DNA of 64,000 nt from Frigidibacter sp. RF13 (GTDB taxonomy: Bacteria > Pseudomonadota > Alphaproteobacteria > Rhodobacterales > Rhodobacteraceae): the NCBI RefSeq assembly GCF_026626305.1, contig NZ_JAPNUE010000010.1, forward strand, positions 37,320-101,319, given 5' to 3'. The notes below the pieces were generated by a model. The model was not told the DNA's origin. It made no database searches and saw only the letters and a program-made list of their open reading frames with translations. Positions 17,318 through 25,823 of the stretch are shown in pieces; position 1 is the first letter of the stretch; the number at the start of each line of letters is the position of its first letter. Position numbers and translations under genes: made by a program.

Positions 17318-18427
17318 TTACAGGCCGAAGGCTTCGGCGAGCGCAGCGAGCCGCTCGGCCTCCAGACGGTCGAATTCGTCGGGTGGCTGCTGGTCATTCA
17401 GAAGCGGCAAGAACGGGTCCCTGACCTCGGTCTGCTCACCCGACAGCGCCTCGATGGTTGCAAGGCCGCAGAAGGGCACGACCGCCTCGGCGTAACCACC
17501 CTCATGCACCATCACCAACCGCCCGCCGCACAGTACCTCCGCTGCTTGCCGCAGCCGCTCCGTCATGACGTGGAAAGTCTCGCTCGTTGCCAGCATCCGT
17601 GCGAGTGGATCGCAGCCGTTTGCGTCGAAGCCGCAGGCGACGATAATCAGGTCGGGCCGGAACCGCGCGAGCGCGGGCAGCACGATCCGGTCGATCGCGG
17701 CAAGGTAGGAGATATGCCCCCCGCCCGGCATCAGCGGGATATTGATGTTGAAGCCATCACCCTTGCCCTCGCCCCGTTCCCCGGCAAAGCCGGTATCGGT
17801 CGGATAGCATTTCTCCTGGTGAAGCGAGATGGTCAGCACATCGTCGCGGCCGTAATAGATCGCCTGTGTGCCATTGCCGTGATGGACATCCCAGTCCACG
17901 ACGGCGACACGGCCAAGTCCATGACGTGCCTTCGCGGCCTCGATGGCAATGGCGATATTGGCGAGCAGGCAGAAGCCCATCGGCCGGTCGGGCAGGCAAT
18001 GGTGCCCCGGTGGACGGGAGAGCGCATAGGCATTGGCAAGCGCGCCCGACACCACCTGATCGACGGCGGCAAGGGCGAGGCCCGCCGACTGGCAGGCGAT
18101 CTCGAAACTGCCGCGCCCGAAGGGCGCATCCTCACCCAGATCGCCGCCCCGCTTGCGGCTCGCCACGCGGAACGCCTCAAGATAGCTGGCCGGGTGGACC
18201 CGGCGCAGGTCTTCGTCCGATGCGGGCGGCGCGGATTGCGCCGCAAGGCGGGCGGTTAGGCCCGATACATCCATCAGCGCCTTCATGCGCCGCTTGCTTT
18301 CGGGCGATTCCGCATGGCCTGCGGCGGCAGGCGGCTGGACCCAGCCGCCTACCGGCACAAACAGCGCATGCTCCCCGGTCGTGTGCCAGAAACAGAGCTC
18401 GTCCCAGAAAAATCCCGTCCCCGCCAT
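17318..18427 (-). CDS. histone-deacetylase-family amidohydrolase (acetylpolyamine type)
   Basis: A 369-residue zinc amidohydrolase of the HDAC/AcuC/AphA superfamily. RPPGHHCLPDRPMGFC contains the tandem catalytic histidines (about 150), VDWDVHHGNGTQ holds zinc ligands Asp and His, and IVACGFDANGCDPL the third ligand region, with HEGGY near the end. Bacterial members deacetylate acetylpolyamines or other small amides. The ATG at 18427 gives a family-like N-terminus (GFFWDELCFWH); the open frame beyond it is non-coding. It is convergent with the enolase-superfamily gene 85 bases away. Confidence 0.88.
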   Translation of the reverse strand: MAGTGFFWDELCFWHTTGEHALFVPVGGWVQPPAAAGHAESPESKRRMKALMDVSGLTARLAAQSAPPASDEDLRRVHPASYLEAFRVASRKRGGDLGEDAPFGRGSFEIACQSAGLALAAVDQVVSGALANAYALSRPPGHHCLPDRPMGFCLLANIAIAIEAAKARHGLGRVAVVDWDVHHGNGTQAIYYGRDDVLTISLHQEKCYPTDTGFAGERGEGKGDGFNINIPLMPGGGHISYLAAIDRIVLPALARFRPDLIIVACGFDANGCDPLARMLATSETFHVMTERLRQAAEVLCGGRLVMVHEGGYAEAVVPFCGLATIEALSGEQTEVRDPFLPLLNDQQPPDEFDRLEAERLAALAEAFGL

Positions 18428-18492
18428 CGCGCTCCCCTGTCCGAACCGGCCCCGCCAAGAGAAGCACGCGGGGCCGTCCGGGGGCAAGCGCC

Positions 18493-19101
18493 TCAGGCCG
18501 CCATCCGCGCGGCATCGGCGGCCAGCGTGCGCTGACGCGCGGGCCGCGCCATGCAGCGCGCCACCCAGTCGCGGATCAGATCGTCGTCGGGCGTCGCATC
18601 CGGCAACCAGGCGTATGGCGAATGGACCAGAAGATCGGCCGCGCTGTAGCTGCCGCCCAGAAGCCACGGGCCCTCTTCCAGCGCCGCCCGGAGCCGTGCC
18701 TTCACCTCTGCGGAGCCCCGGAATGTGCTGGTCAGGTAGGGGTGAGAGAGGCCCGCCATCTCGTGGATCAGCACCGGCTCCAGCACCCCCTGATACCAGG
18801 TGAGCCACATGACAAACCGGCCCCAGTCCGCCGTCCCGACCCGTGGCGCGAGACCTCTGTCCGGGAAGAGCGTGGTCAGATGCAGGATGATCGCTGCCCG
18901 TTCGGTGATGACCTGCCCGTCATGGACAAGCGCGGGCACCTTCGCCTCGGGATGAGGATTGGCCGGATCGGCGGCGCCCGACCCGTCATGGCGCGGGACG
19001 GTGACGACGCGCAGATCGACACGGTCGGCGATATCCATCTCGTCGATAAGCGTGACGATCGCCGAGGAGCGGGAATTGGGTGCGTGAAAGAGGGTCAGCA
19101 T
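18493..19101 (-). CDS. glutathione S-transferase family protein
   Basis: A 202-residue GST. The thioredoxin-like N-terminal domain begins LTLFHAPNSRSS (Ser in the usual activating position) and has NPHPEAKVPALV with the cis-proline and an ITERAAIILHL gamma-Glu site. The all-helical C-terminal domain includes the YSAADLLVHS N-capping motif. Likely glutathione-dependent detoxification or isomerisation; substrate unknown. It is divergent from a YafY-type regulator with 70 bases between, containing a direct repeat, so that regulator probably controls it. Confidence 0.9.
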   Translation of the reverse strand: MLTLFHAPNSRSSAIVTLIDEMDIADRVDLRVVTVPRHDGSGAADPANPHPEAKVPALVHDGQVITERAAIILHLTTLFPDRGLAPRVGTADWGRFVMWLTWYQGVLEPVLIHEMAGLSHPYLTSTFRGSAEVKARLRAALEEGPWLLGGSYSAADLLVHSPYAWLPDATPDDDLIRDWVARCMARPARQRTLAADAARMAA

Positions 19102-19147
19102 GATCGGTCCTTTCCGGTTGGTTGCTCTTGCCTTATGCTCCGTTCAT

Positions 19148-19165
19148 CCTGTCAGAACCTGTCAG
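19148..19165. promoter_or_regulatory. direct repeat operator between GST and YafY regulator
   Basis: Two copies of CCTGTCAG (19148-19155 and 19158-19165) start exactly 10 bp apart, one helical turn, within the 70-bp divergent region. Tandem same-face half-sites suit a YafY/DeoR-type regulator binding its own promoter and that of the GST gene. The second copy ends seven bases before the regulator's ATG. Confidence 0.5.
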
Positions 19166-19171
19166 TATTCC

Positions 19172-19852
19172 ATGGCCCGCGCGGACCGCCTTCTTCGCCT
19201 GCTCACCGCCTTCCGGCTTCTGCCCCAGCCGGTCACGGCCGGGCGGCTTGCCGCGGAAACCGGCGTGTCGGAACGCACGCTCTACCGCGATATCGAGGCC
19301 CTGCGCGCGGGCGGCGCGCTGATCGACGGGGCGCCGGGCCTTGGCTATGTGCTGACCGAAGATCCGGCGCTGCCGCCGCAGATGTTCACGCGGATAGAGG
19401 TCGAGGCGCTGGCGCTCGGCCTCGCCGAGGTTCGCCAGATGGGCGATCCGGCGCTTGCCCAGGCCGCGAAGGCGGCAATGGCCAAGATCACCGCGACGCT
19501 GCCCGAACGGTTACAGCGCCAGGCCATCCATGCCGTCAGCCATTCCGTGCGCTTCGATCCGCGCCCGCCGGCGCCCACCCATGTCGGCTTGATCCGGGAA
19601 GCGAGTTGGGAGGAGCGTGCGCTCGATATCTGCTACCGTGACCTCGTGGGGCGGGAAAGCGAGCGGCGGATATGGCCGCTCTCGATCGTCTGGTTCGACC
19701 GCGCGCTCATGTGCCTGGCCTATTGCACGCTGCGGCAGGATTTCCGCCGCTTCCATCTCGACCGGATGAGGGACGTCCGCCTGACAGACCAGTCCTTCCG
19801 GCCGCGCCGCGTACCGCTTTTGCGGGACTATGTGGCGATGGTGCGCAGGTAG
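19172..19852 (+). CDS. YafY-family transcriptional regulator (HTH plus WYL-like domain)
   Basis: A 226-residue regulator. The N-terminal winged helix (about 1-60) has LPQPVTAGRLAAETGVSERTLYRDIEAL, the DeoR-type recognition helix of the YafY family. The C-terminal half (about 130-220) looks like a degenerate WYL domain, with ICYRDLVGRES, RIWPLSIVWFDRALMCLAYC and FHLDRMRDV. The ATG at 19172 puts the helix-turn-helix at the expected place; a reading from 19100 would overlap the GST start. It probably represses the divergent GST gene through the repeat at 19148-19165. Confidence 0.87.
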   Translation: MARADRLLRLLTAFRLLPQPVTAGRLAAETGVSERTLYRDIEALRAGGALIDGAPGLGYVLTEDPALPPQMFTRIEVEALALGLAEVRQMGDPALAQAAKAAMAKITATLPERLQRQAIHAVSHSVRFDPRPPAPTHVGLIREASWEERALDICYRDLVGRESERRIWPLSIVWFDRALMCLAYCTLRQDFRRFHLDRMRDVRLTDQSFRPRRVPLLRDYVAMVRR

Positions 19853-19860
19853 GGTTTCGT

Positions 19861-20054
19861 CCGGGCTGCGCCCGGCCGACCCGCCGGGAGGGCTCTGCCC
19901 TCCCGGACCCTCCCGGAGTATTTTCAGACAGAACGTGGGGAAGGACTGGTTCCTTCACGTTCTGTCCCGAAATATCCCCGCCGGAGGCGTCCGAGCCAGC
20001 CGCGCTTTTGCGCGGTTGGCGAGAGGAAGGGCTTGCCGCGCCCCTTGGCGCGGC
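19861..20054. repeat. array of five hairpins between convergent yafY-like gene and hemN
   Basis: Five inverted repeats follow each other: CCGGGC/GCCCGG (19861-19875), a 10-bp stem with a 3-base loop (19884-19906), GACAGAACGTG/CACGTTCTGTC (19927-19966, with a further GAAGGA/TCCTTC pair inside), CCGCGC/GCGCGG with a TTTT loop (20000-20015) and GCCGCGCC/GGCGCGGC (20035-20054). The CCCTCCCGGAGTATTTT stretch at about 19909-19924 resembles a motif I associate with dispersed intergenic repeats in Rhodobacteraceae. They probably terminate both genes. Confidence 0.6.
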
Positions 20055-20081
20055 TCCGAATGGATCACGGTTGAGCGGACA

Positions 20082-21437
20082 TCAGACAGCCGGGCTGTGG
20101 CCCGCGCGCGACAGATCGTAGCTGTCGAACGCCCGCGCGATCATCCGGGTCAGCGGTTTTGCCCGGTCGGGGATGTGGAAGCCATCGCGGTCGACGGCGA
20201 CCATGTCACCGAAGGGGCGTGCCGCTCTATTGAACATCTCAACCAGCCCTGCGTCGCTGAGGCCGAAGCGCGCGCGCATCTCCGCCGCGTCGATATGGAA
20301 ATCGCACATCAGCGCCTCGATCATGCGCGCGCGCACCAGATCCTCCTCGCTGAACCGGTGGCCGCGCGTGACCGAAAGGCGCCCCTCGCGGACCGCCTTC
20401 ACATGCTCTGAGGTCGCCGGGGCATTCTGGGCATAGCCTTGCGGAAAGCGCGAAATCGCCGAGGCGCCGATGCCGACCAGCGCCGGGGCGAGATCGTCGG
20501 TATATCCTTGGAAGTTCCGCCTGAGCCTGCCCGAGCGCGCCGCGCGCGCGAGGCCATCGGCGGGGCGCGCGAAATGGTCGATTCCGATCTCGTCATAGCC
20601 ATCAGCGTCGAAAAGCTTGCGGGCGGTTTCGAAGAGTCTCAGCCGTTCTTCCGGGGTGGGCAGGGCATCCGAGGGGATCATCTGCTGGCGCCGGGCCATC
20701 CAGGGCACATGGGCATAGCCGTAAAGCGCCACTCGGTCGGGGTTGAGCGTGAGAAGCTTGTTCACGGAGTCGGTGATTTTCGCCTCGGTCTGGTGTGGCA
20801 GGCCATAAAGAATGTCGGCATTCAGCGAGCCGATGCCACGTGCGCGCAGCATCTCGACCGACCTGAGTGTCACCTCGTAGCTCTGGTCACGGCCGATGGT
20901 GCGCTGGATCTCCGGATCGAAATCCTGCACCCCGATCGAGGCGCGGTTCATCCCCGCGGCCGCCAGTGCATCGAGGCGTGCCCCATCCACTTCGTTCGGG
21001 TCGATTTCGACCGAAAACTCGGCATCCTCTGCCATGGGGAAGGCATCGAAGATTGCGCCCGCCAACATCCCGATGGCCTGCGGCGGCAGCAGGGTTGGCG
21101 TGCCGCCGCCCCAATGCAGGCGTGACAGCGTGACGCCGGGCGCCACCAGGCGGCGGATCAGCGCAATCTCCTCGCGCAGCACTTCGGCATAGGCCAGCAC
21201 CGGATCGTCGCTTTTCGTGCCCTGCGTCCGGCAGGCGCAGAACCAGCAAAGCCTGCGGCAGAAGGGCACGTGCAGGTAAAGCGATATCCGGCTTCCTGCT
21301 GGGATTGCCTGCAGCCAACCCTCCATGTCCTGGCCACCGATGGTCGTCGAAAAGTGCGGGGCGGTCGGATAGCTCGTATAGCGCGGCACGCGCGCGTCGA
21401 AGAGACCCAGCCGGGCGAGTTGCGATTCCTGTTCCAT
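20082..21437 (-). CDS. hemN: HemN, oxygen-independent coproporphyrinogen III oxidase
   Basis: A 451-residue radical-SAM enzyme that decarboxylates coproporphyrinogen III without oxygen, supplying haem (and bacteriochlorophyll precursors where made) under anoxia. The iron-sulfur motif CRRLCWFC (Cx3CxxC) is at about residue 60, preceded by the HVPF that marks true HemN. GGGTPTLL and the C-terminal HemN domain (VARMIEALMCDF-type helices) follow. The ATG at 21437 has no Shine-Dalgarno at normal distance. A perfect FNR box lies 35-48 bases upstream and fnrL is divergent, so oxygen control by FnrL is expected. Confidence 0.95.
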   Translation of the reverse strand: MEQESQLARLGLFDARVPRYTSYPTAPHFSTTIGGQDMEGWLQAIPAGSRISLYLHVPFCRRLCWFCACRTQGTKSDDPVLAYAEVLREEIALIRRLVAPGVTLSRLHWGGGTPTLLPPQAIGMLAGAIFDAFPMAEDAEFSVEIDPNEVDGARLDALAAAGMNRASIGVQDFDPEIQRTIGRDQSYEVTLRSVEMLRARGIGSLNADILYGLPHQTEAKITDSVNKLLTLNPDRVALYGYAHVPWMARRQQMIPSDALPTPEERLRLFETARKLFDADGYDEIGIDHFARPADGLARAARSGRLRRNFQGYTDDLAPALVGIGASAISRFPQGYAQNAPATSEHVKAVREGRLSVTRGHRFSEEDLVRARMIEALMCDFHIDAAEMRARFGLSDAGLVEMFNRAARPFGDMVAVDRDGFHIPDRAKPLTRMIARAFDSYDLSRAGHSPAV

Positions 21438-21471
21438 GGCCCTAGTTTGAGGGGGCGCAGACACAGGCTCC

Positions 21472-21485
21472 TTGATGCAAATCAA
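21472..21485. promoter_or_regulatory. perfect FNR box shared by hemN and fnrL
   Basis: TTGAT-GCAA-ATCAA matches the FNR consensus at all ten defined positions. Its centre (21478.5) is 41.5 bases from the first base of the hemN start codon, the class II activator distance if hemN transcription begins at its ATG. CAAACT at 21449-21444 (minus strand) would then be the -10. The box also covers the only possible fnrL start codons (TTG 21472, ATG 21475). Confidence 0.85.
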
Positions 21486-22239
21486 TTCCCCCACCCATGC
21501 CCCCGACCTTTCCAAGGCGGACCGCAATTGCGGCGCCTGCCAGATCCGGCACCGGGCCGTCTGCGCGCGCTGCGAGCCGGACGAACTCGCGCGCCTTGAC
21601 GAGATCAAATATTACCGCACCTACGAGGCGGGCCAGACCGTGGTATGGGCGGGCGACCGGATGGATTTCGTGGCCTCGGTCGTCACTGGCGTCGCGACGC
21701 TCACCCAGACGATGGAGGATGGGCGGACGCAGATGGTGGGCCTTCTGCTGCCGTCGGACTTCGTCGGCCGCCCGGGTCGCGCCATCGCGCCCTACAATGT
21801 GATCGCCACGACCGACCTGATGATGTGTTGCTTTCGCCGGAAACAGTTCGAGGGGCTTCTGGGCTCCACCCCTCATGTCAGCCAGCGGCTACTGGAAATG
21901 ACGCTCGACGAACTGGACGCCGCGCGCGAATGGATGCTGCTTCTCGGCCGCAAGACCGCGCGGGAGAAGATTGCCTCGCTCCTTGCGATCATCGCTCGCC
22001 GTGACGCCTCGCTGAACCTGCGTCCGAGCCAGGGCCGGATGGTTTTCGACCTCGCGCTGACGCGCGAGGCGATGGCCGATTACCTTGGCCTAACGCTTGA
22101 AACCGTCAGCCGCCAGATGTCGCAGCTGAAGCGCGACGGGGTGATCGAACTGGAAGGCAAGCGCCGCATTATCGTCCCCGATTTCGAGCGGCTGATCGAC
22201 GAGGCGGGGGATGATAGCGACGGTGGGTTCTTGGTTTGA
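21475..22239 (+). CDS. fnrL: FnrL, oxygen-sensing Crp/Fnr-family regulator
   Basis: A 254-residue global anaerobic regulator. The N-terminal cysteines CGACQIRHRAVCARC and a central cysteine in MMCCFRR supply ligands for an oxygen-labile [4Fe-4S] cluster. The nucleotide-binding-type barrel has LLLPSDFVGRPGR, and the DNA-binding helix LTLETVSRQMSQLKRDG includes the E--SR pattern that reads TTGAT half-sites. No in-frame start exists other than ATG 21475 (or TTG 21472), both inside the FNR box, so the protein probably represses or otherwise controls its own gene. Confidence 0.95.
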   Translation: MQINSPTHAPDLSKADRNCGACQIRHRAVCARCEPDELARLDEIKYYRTYEAGQTVVWAGDRMDFVASVVTGVATLTQTMEDGRTQMVGLLLPSDFVGRPGRAIAPYNVIATTDLMMCCFRRKQFEGLLGSTPHVSQRLLEMTLDELDAAREWMLLLGRKTAREKIASLLAIIARRDASLNLRPSQGRMVFDLALTREAMADYLGLTLETVSRQMSQLKRDGVIELEGKRRIIVPDFERLIDEAGDDSDGGFLV

Positions 22240-22409
22240 GGGAGCGCGGACTGGATGTTCCGCGCGCCACTTCCTCCGGAAATGCCCACAAGTCAGCCCG
22301 GCACGCATAGCGTGTGGAAGCGCGCCCTACTGCGGGCTTGCGCGCCTGAAGAGCTCTCCACAACAGAGTGTTGGATGTGCAATCTGACGCATGAGGCCTG
22401 ACCCCTTGG
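22240..22409. other. hairpin-containing spacer after fnrL
   Basis: No gene seen. Inverted repeats include GCGCGGA/TCCGCGC (22244-22265), CACGC/GCGTG (22302-22314), GCGCGC/GCGCGC (22320-22345) and CAACA/TGTTG (22361-22373). The first, just after the fnrL stop, may act as its terminator. Confidence 0.4.
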
Positions 22410-22583
22410 TCAGAAATCGACGGCGATTCCCTTCTTTTCCCAATCGCCGAAGCGCACCGGCTCCGGGCCGTCGCGGCCGCCCAATTCGGGGGGCTGCTCG
22501 GGTTTGGCGATGGCCTTGCGGCGTGCCTCGGCCTCGGCCAGCGCGCGGGCGGCGGCGGGGGGCAGGTCGTCTCGGTCACTCAT
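22410..22583 (-). CDS. DUF1674 / SDHAF4-like succinate dehydrogenase assembly factor
   Basis: A 57-residue protein ending in ELGGRDGPEPVRFGDWEKKG-IAVDF, the conserved C-terminal block of DUF1674/SDHAF4. In mitochondria SDHAF4 binds the flavinated succinate dehydrogenase subunit before assembly and limits oxidant production; a similar role is expected here. The ATG at 22583 starts MSDRDDLPP; a longer reading adds 17 residues without a ribosome site. It is divergent from rsmB, a placement I associate with this family. The N-terminal half is a charged, Ala-rich helix. Confidence 0.85.
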   Translation of the reverse strand: MSDRDDLPPAAARALAEAEARRKAIAKPEQPPELGGRDGPEPVRFGDWEKKGIAVDF

Positions 22584-22654
22584 TGCCGCTCTCCCGGCTT
22601 GTGGGGATGTCGGGGCTGATATAGGCCGAAGCATAGTTTTGGGAAAGGTCGCGC

Positions 22655-23950
22655 GTGGTCAAGAACACAAGGGATGAGGGGCGGAGCGCGAGGGCGGCGG
22701 CGGTCGGGCTGATCCTTGGTGTGACCGAGGGGCGGCTTGCGCTCAGCGATCAGATTGCCGCGGGCGCGCTCGGCCCACTCGACGGGCCGGGCCGGGCCCG
22801 TGCGCAGCGGCTGGCGCTGGCGACGCTGCGCAATCTCGGTCCGATCGACCTGATTCTGAAGGTGTTCATCCGTAAACCGCCGCCTGCGGAGGTGCGCGCG
22901 ATCCTACGACTGGCCGCATGCGAACTGCTGGCCGAAGGCGCAGCAGCCCATGGCGTTGTGCATGAGGCGGTGGCGCTGACGCGGGCGAGCGGGCGAAAGG
23001 GCGAAAGTTTCTCGGGCCTGGTGAATGCGGTCCTGCGCAAGGTGGCGGCACTGCCGCCCGAGAGCCTGTCTTCGAAGCCCGCGCAGGAACTGCCGGGCTG
23101 GCTGCGCGGGCGGCTGATGTCGGCCTGGAGCAAGGCGGCGACCCAAGCGATGGAGGCGGCGCATGCGAAGGGTGCGCCGCTCGATCTGACGCCTAAGGAT
23201 GGCGATGTGGCGGTGTTGGCCGCCCGGGTCGGCGGTCTGGTGCTGCCCACCGGATCGGTACGGATCGAGGGGTCGGTGCAGGTATCCGACATGCCCGGTT
23301 ACGCGACAGGTGACTGGTGGGTGCAGGATGCGGCCGCAGCGCTTCCCGCAAAGGCGCTTGGCGCCGGGCAGGGGGAGCGGGTGCTCGACCTCTGCGCGGC
23401 GCCGGGAGGCAAGACGATGCAGCTTGCGGCGGCGGGGGCAGACGTGACCGCGCTCGACCTGTCGGCTGCACGAATGGCGCGGCTGGAGGAGAATCTCGCG
23501 CGTTGCGGGTTTACGGCGCGCACCGTCGTTGCGGATGCCCTGTACTGGGAACCCGATGAGCCGTTCGACGCGATCCTGCTCGACGCGCCCTGTTCGGCGA
23601 CCGGCACGATCCGTCGTCATCCCGATCTACCCTTCGTGAAAGACAGCGCCGGACTGAAAGAAGTCTTCGCCCTGCAGGCCGCCCTTCTCGACCGCGCGCT
23701 TGGCTGGCTTGCCCCGGGCGGACGGCTCTTGTTCGCCACCTGTTCGCTCTTGCCCGAGGAAGGCGAAAAGCAGATCGCGTCAGCGCTTGCGCGCCACCCT
23801 GACCTGTCCGTCGACCCTGCGGCGATCCGGCTACCGGGGATCGAGGCTACCTGGGAAAGTGCCGAGGGCGGGCTCAGGCTCCGCCCCGACTACTGGACTG
23901 ACAGAGGCGGGATGGACGGGTTCTATCTTGCGATGCTCCGCCGGTCGTGA
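22655..23950 (+). CDS. rsmB: RsmB-type 16S rRNA (cytosine-C5) methyltransferase
   Basis: A 431-residue NOL1/NOP2/Sun-family RNA methyltransferase. A NusB-like RNA-binding domain (about 1-140) precedes a Rossmann methyltransferase. DLCAAPGGKTMQLAAAG is the SAM loop, DAPCSATGTIRRHPD holds one catalytic cysteine and ATCSLLPEEGE the second; two-cysteine chemistry is diagnostic for m5C enzymes. The expected target is C967 of 16S rRNA. It starts with GTG at 22655 and is followed 115 bases later by the heparinase-like gene. Confidence 0.92.
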   Translation: MVKNTRDEGRSARAAAVGLILGVTEGRLALSDQIAAGALGPLDGPGRARAQRLALATLRNLGPIDLILKVFIRKPPPAEVRAILRLAACELLAEGAAAHGVVHEAVALTRASGRKGESFSGLVNAVLRKVAALPPESLSSKPAQELPGWLRGRLMSAWSKAATQAMEAAHAKGAPLDLTPKDGDVAVLAARVGGLVLPTGSVRIEGSVQVSDMPGYATGDWWVQDAAAALPAKALGAGQGERVLDLCAAPGGKTMQLAAAGADVTALDLSAARMARLEENLARCGFTARTVVADALYWEPDEPFDAILLDAPCSATGTIRRHPDLPFVKDSAGLKEVFALQAALLDRALGWLAPGGRLLFATCSLLPEEGEKQIASALARHPDLSVDPAAIRLPGIEATWESAEGGLRLRPDYWTDRGGMDGFYLAMLRRS

Positions 23951-24065
23951 GCTACGGGCCGCCTTGCGAAGGTGACAGGGCACGCCGCGCCGACTAAGGT
24001 GCGGGCCAACCGGGGGACGGAATCGTTCCCCCCGGACCAGACGAAACGAGCGGCAGGCGAAGGAC

Positions 24066-25823
24066 GTGACCAAAGGCGCGAGGCCCGGAAGCTACATGAG
24101 GGCGATGCATCGCCTGTCGGCGCGGCTGTCGACGCTCGCCCGTCCGGCGACCGGCTTCGTCAGCCAGCCGGAACCGCGCTCGATCGGGTCCTATGCCAAG
24201 GGCAAGCAATTGTCGGCGGGGAATTTCCTCTTCGCCGGTTTCCTGATCGAAAGCCGCGACAAGGCGATCTGGGACATTGCCATCCCCGATCACCGGTTCG
24301 AGGATGAATTGCACGGCTTTGCCTGGCTCGACGATCTGGCGGCGGTGGGCGATGCGGTTGCGCGAAGCCGTGCGCAGGACTGGACCTTTGGCTGGATCGC
24401 GCGCTACGGGCGCGGCTCCGGCCCCGGCTGGACGCCGGACCTCACCGGGCGGCGACTGATCCGCTGGATCAACCATGCAATCCTTCTGCTGAACGGCCGC
24501 GAAAAGCTGGAAACCCGCGCCTATTTCCGCAGCCTCGGCCAGCAGACGATCTTTCTGGCCCGCCGCTGGAAGGTGACAAGCCCCGGCCTGCCACGGTTCG
24601 AGGCACTGACCGGGCTGATCTATGCGGGCCTGTCGCTCAGTGGGATGGAGCGGCATGTCGCCACCGCCTCGGCGGCGCTGGCCCGCGAATGCGCGCGTGA
24701 GATCGATGCGGAAGGCGGCATTCCCACGCGCAATCCCGAAGAGCTGCTCGATGTCTTCGCGCTTCTCTCCTGGGCGGCGCGCGCTCTGACCGAGGCGGGC
24801 CGCAGGGTGCCGGACGAGCATCGCGCGGCAATGGACCGGATCGCGCCGACACTGCGCGCCTTGCGTCATGCCGATGGCGGGCTCGCGCGCTTCCATGGCG
24901 GCGGCCGCGGTGCTCCGGGCCTTTTGGACCAGGCTCTGGCCGAGGCGCATGTTCCCTCCCACACCGCGCATGGCATGGCGATGGGCTTCGTGCGGTTGAC
25001 GGGCGGGCGGACGACGCTGATCCTCGATGGCGCCGCCCCCGCGAAAGGCCGCAGCTCGACCAACGCGCACGCCTCGACCCTTGCCTTCGAACTTTGCTCC
25101 GGTCGCCGCCCCCTGATCGTCAATTGCGGATCGGGCGCCACCTTCGGCGCCGAATGGCGCCGCGCCGGGCGGGCCACGCCGTCGCATTCCACCCTCTGCC
25201 TAAAGGGCTTCTCCTCCTCCCGCCTCGGGGTCGAGAAGGACGGGCCAGGCGCACGGGCGGAATTGGACGAAGTGCCCGAACAGGTCTGGGCGCAGGCCGA
25301 ACAGACGCTTGACGGGATGCGGGTTCTGGCCGGGCACAACGGCTATGCGCCGACCCATGGCATGACCCATCTGCGCGAGCTGCAATTGTCACTCGATGGC
25401 AGAGCGCTTAGCGGCGAGGATACGCTTGGCGCGATGACCGGGCCGGACCGGCGGCGGTTCGACCAGGTGATGGAGCGGACCCGCTATCAGGGAATAGATT
25501 TCGATCTGCGCTTCCATATCCACCCGGATGTGGATGCGACGCTCGACCTCGGCGGCACTGCCGTATCGATGGCGCTCAAGTCCGGCGAGATCTGGGTCTT
25601 TCGCCATGACGGCGTGGGCGAGATGCGGCTTGAACCGTCCGTCTATCTGGAGGTTGGGCGGCTGAAGCCGCGTGCGACCAAACAGATCGTCCTTTCCGGC
25701 ACGGTTCTTGATTATGCCTGCCAGTTGGGCTGGACCTTGGCGAAGGCACAGGATACGCCCGCGGCCATCCGTGACACCGAGCCGGACGACCGTCTGCGCC
25801 TGACCCTGGGACCTGAGCCGTGA
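24066..25823 (+). CDS. heparinase II/III family protein
   Basis: A 585-residue protein with the heparinase II/III-like architecture: an (alpha/alpha) toroid over about 1-330 ([25 protein letters not shown]) and a beta-sandwich C-terminal half with [17 protein letters not shown] and [17 protein letters not shown]. Such proteins are uronic-acid lyases or act in envelope glycan metabolism; in this family the role is unknown and no signal peptide is visible. GTG at 24066 is the furthest start; ATGs at 24096 or 24105 are possible. The stop overlaps the GTG of purH. Confidence 0.82.
   Translation: MTKGARPGSYMRAMHRLSARLSTLARPATGFVSQPEPRSIGSYAKGKQLSAGNFLFAGFLIESRDKAIWDIAIPDHRFEDELHGFAWLDDLAAVGDAVARSRAQDWTFGWIARYGRGSGPGWTPDLTGRRLIRWINHAILLLNGREKLETRAYFRSLGQQTIFLARRWKVTSPGLPRFEALTGLIYAGLSLSGMERHVATASAALARECAREIDAEGGIPTRNPEELLDVFALLSWAARALTEAGRRVPDEHRAAMDRIAPTLRALRHADGGLARFHGGGRGAPGLLDQALAEAHVPSHTAHGMAMGFVRLTGGRTTLILDGAAPAKGRSSTNAHASTLAFELCSGRRPLIVNCGSGATFGAEWRRAGRATPSHSTLCLKGFSSSRLGVEKDGPGARAELDEVPEQVWAQAEQTLDGMRVLAGHNGYAPTHGMTHLRELQLSLDGRALSGEDTLGAMTGPDRRRFDQVMERTRYQGIDFDLRFHIHPDVDATLDLGGTAVSMALKSGEIWVFRHDGVGEMRLEPSVYLEVGRLKPRATKQIVLSGTVLDYACQLGWTLAKAQDTPAAIRDTEPDDRLRLTLGPEP

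Noticed and set aside
21497..21499. Alternative ATG for fnrL downstream of the FNR box
   Set aside because: It is out of frame with the cysteine-cluster protein.
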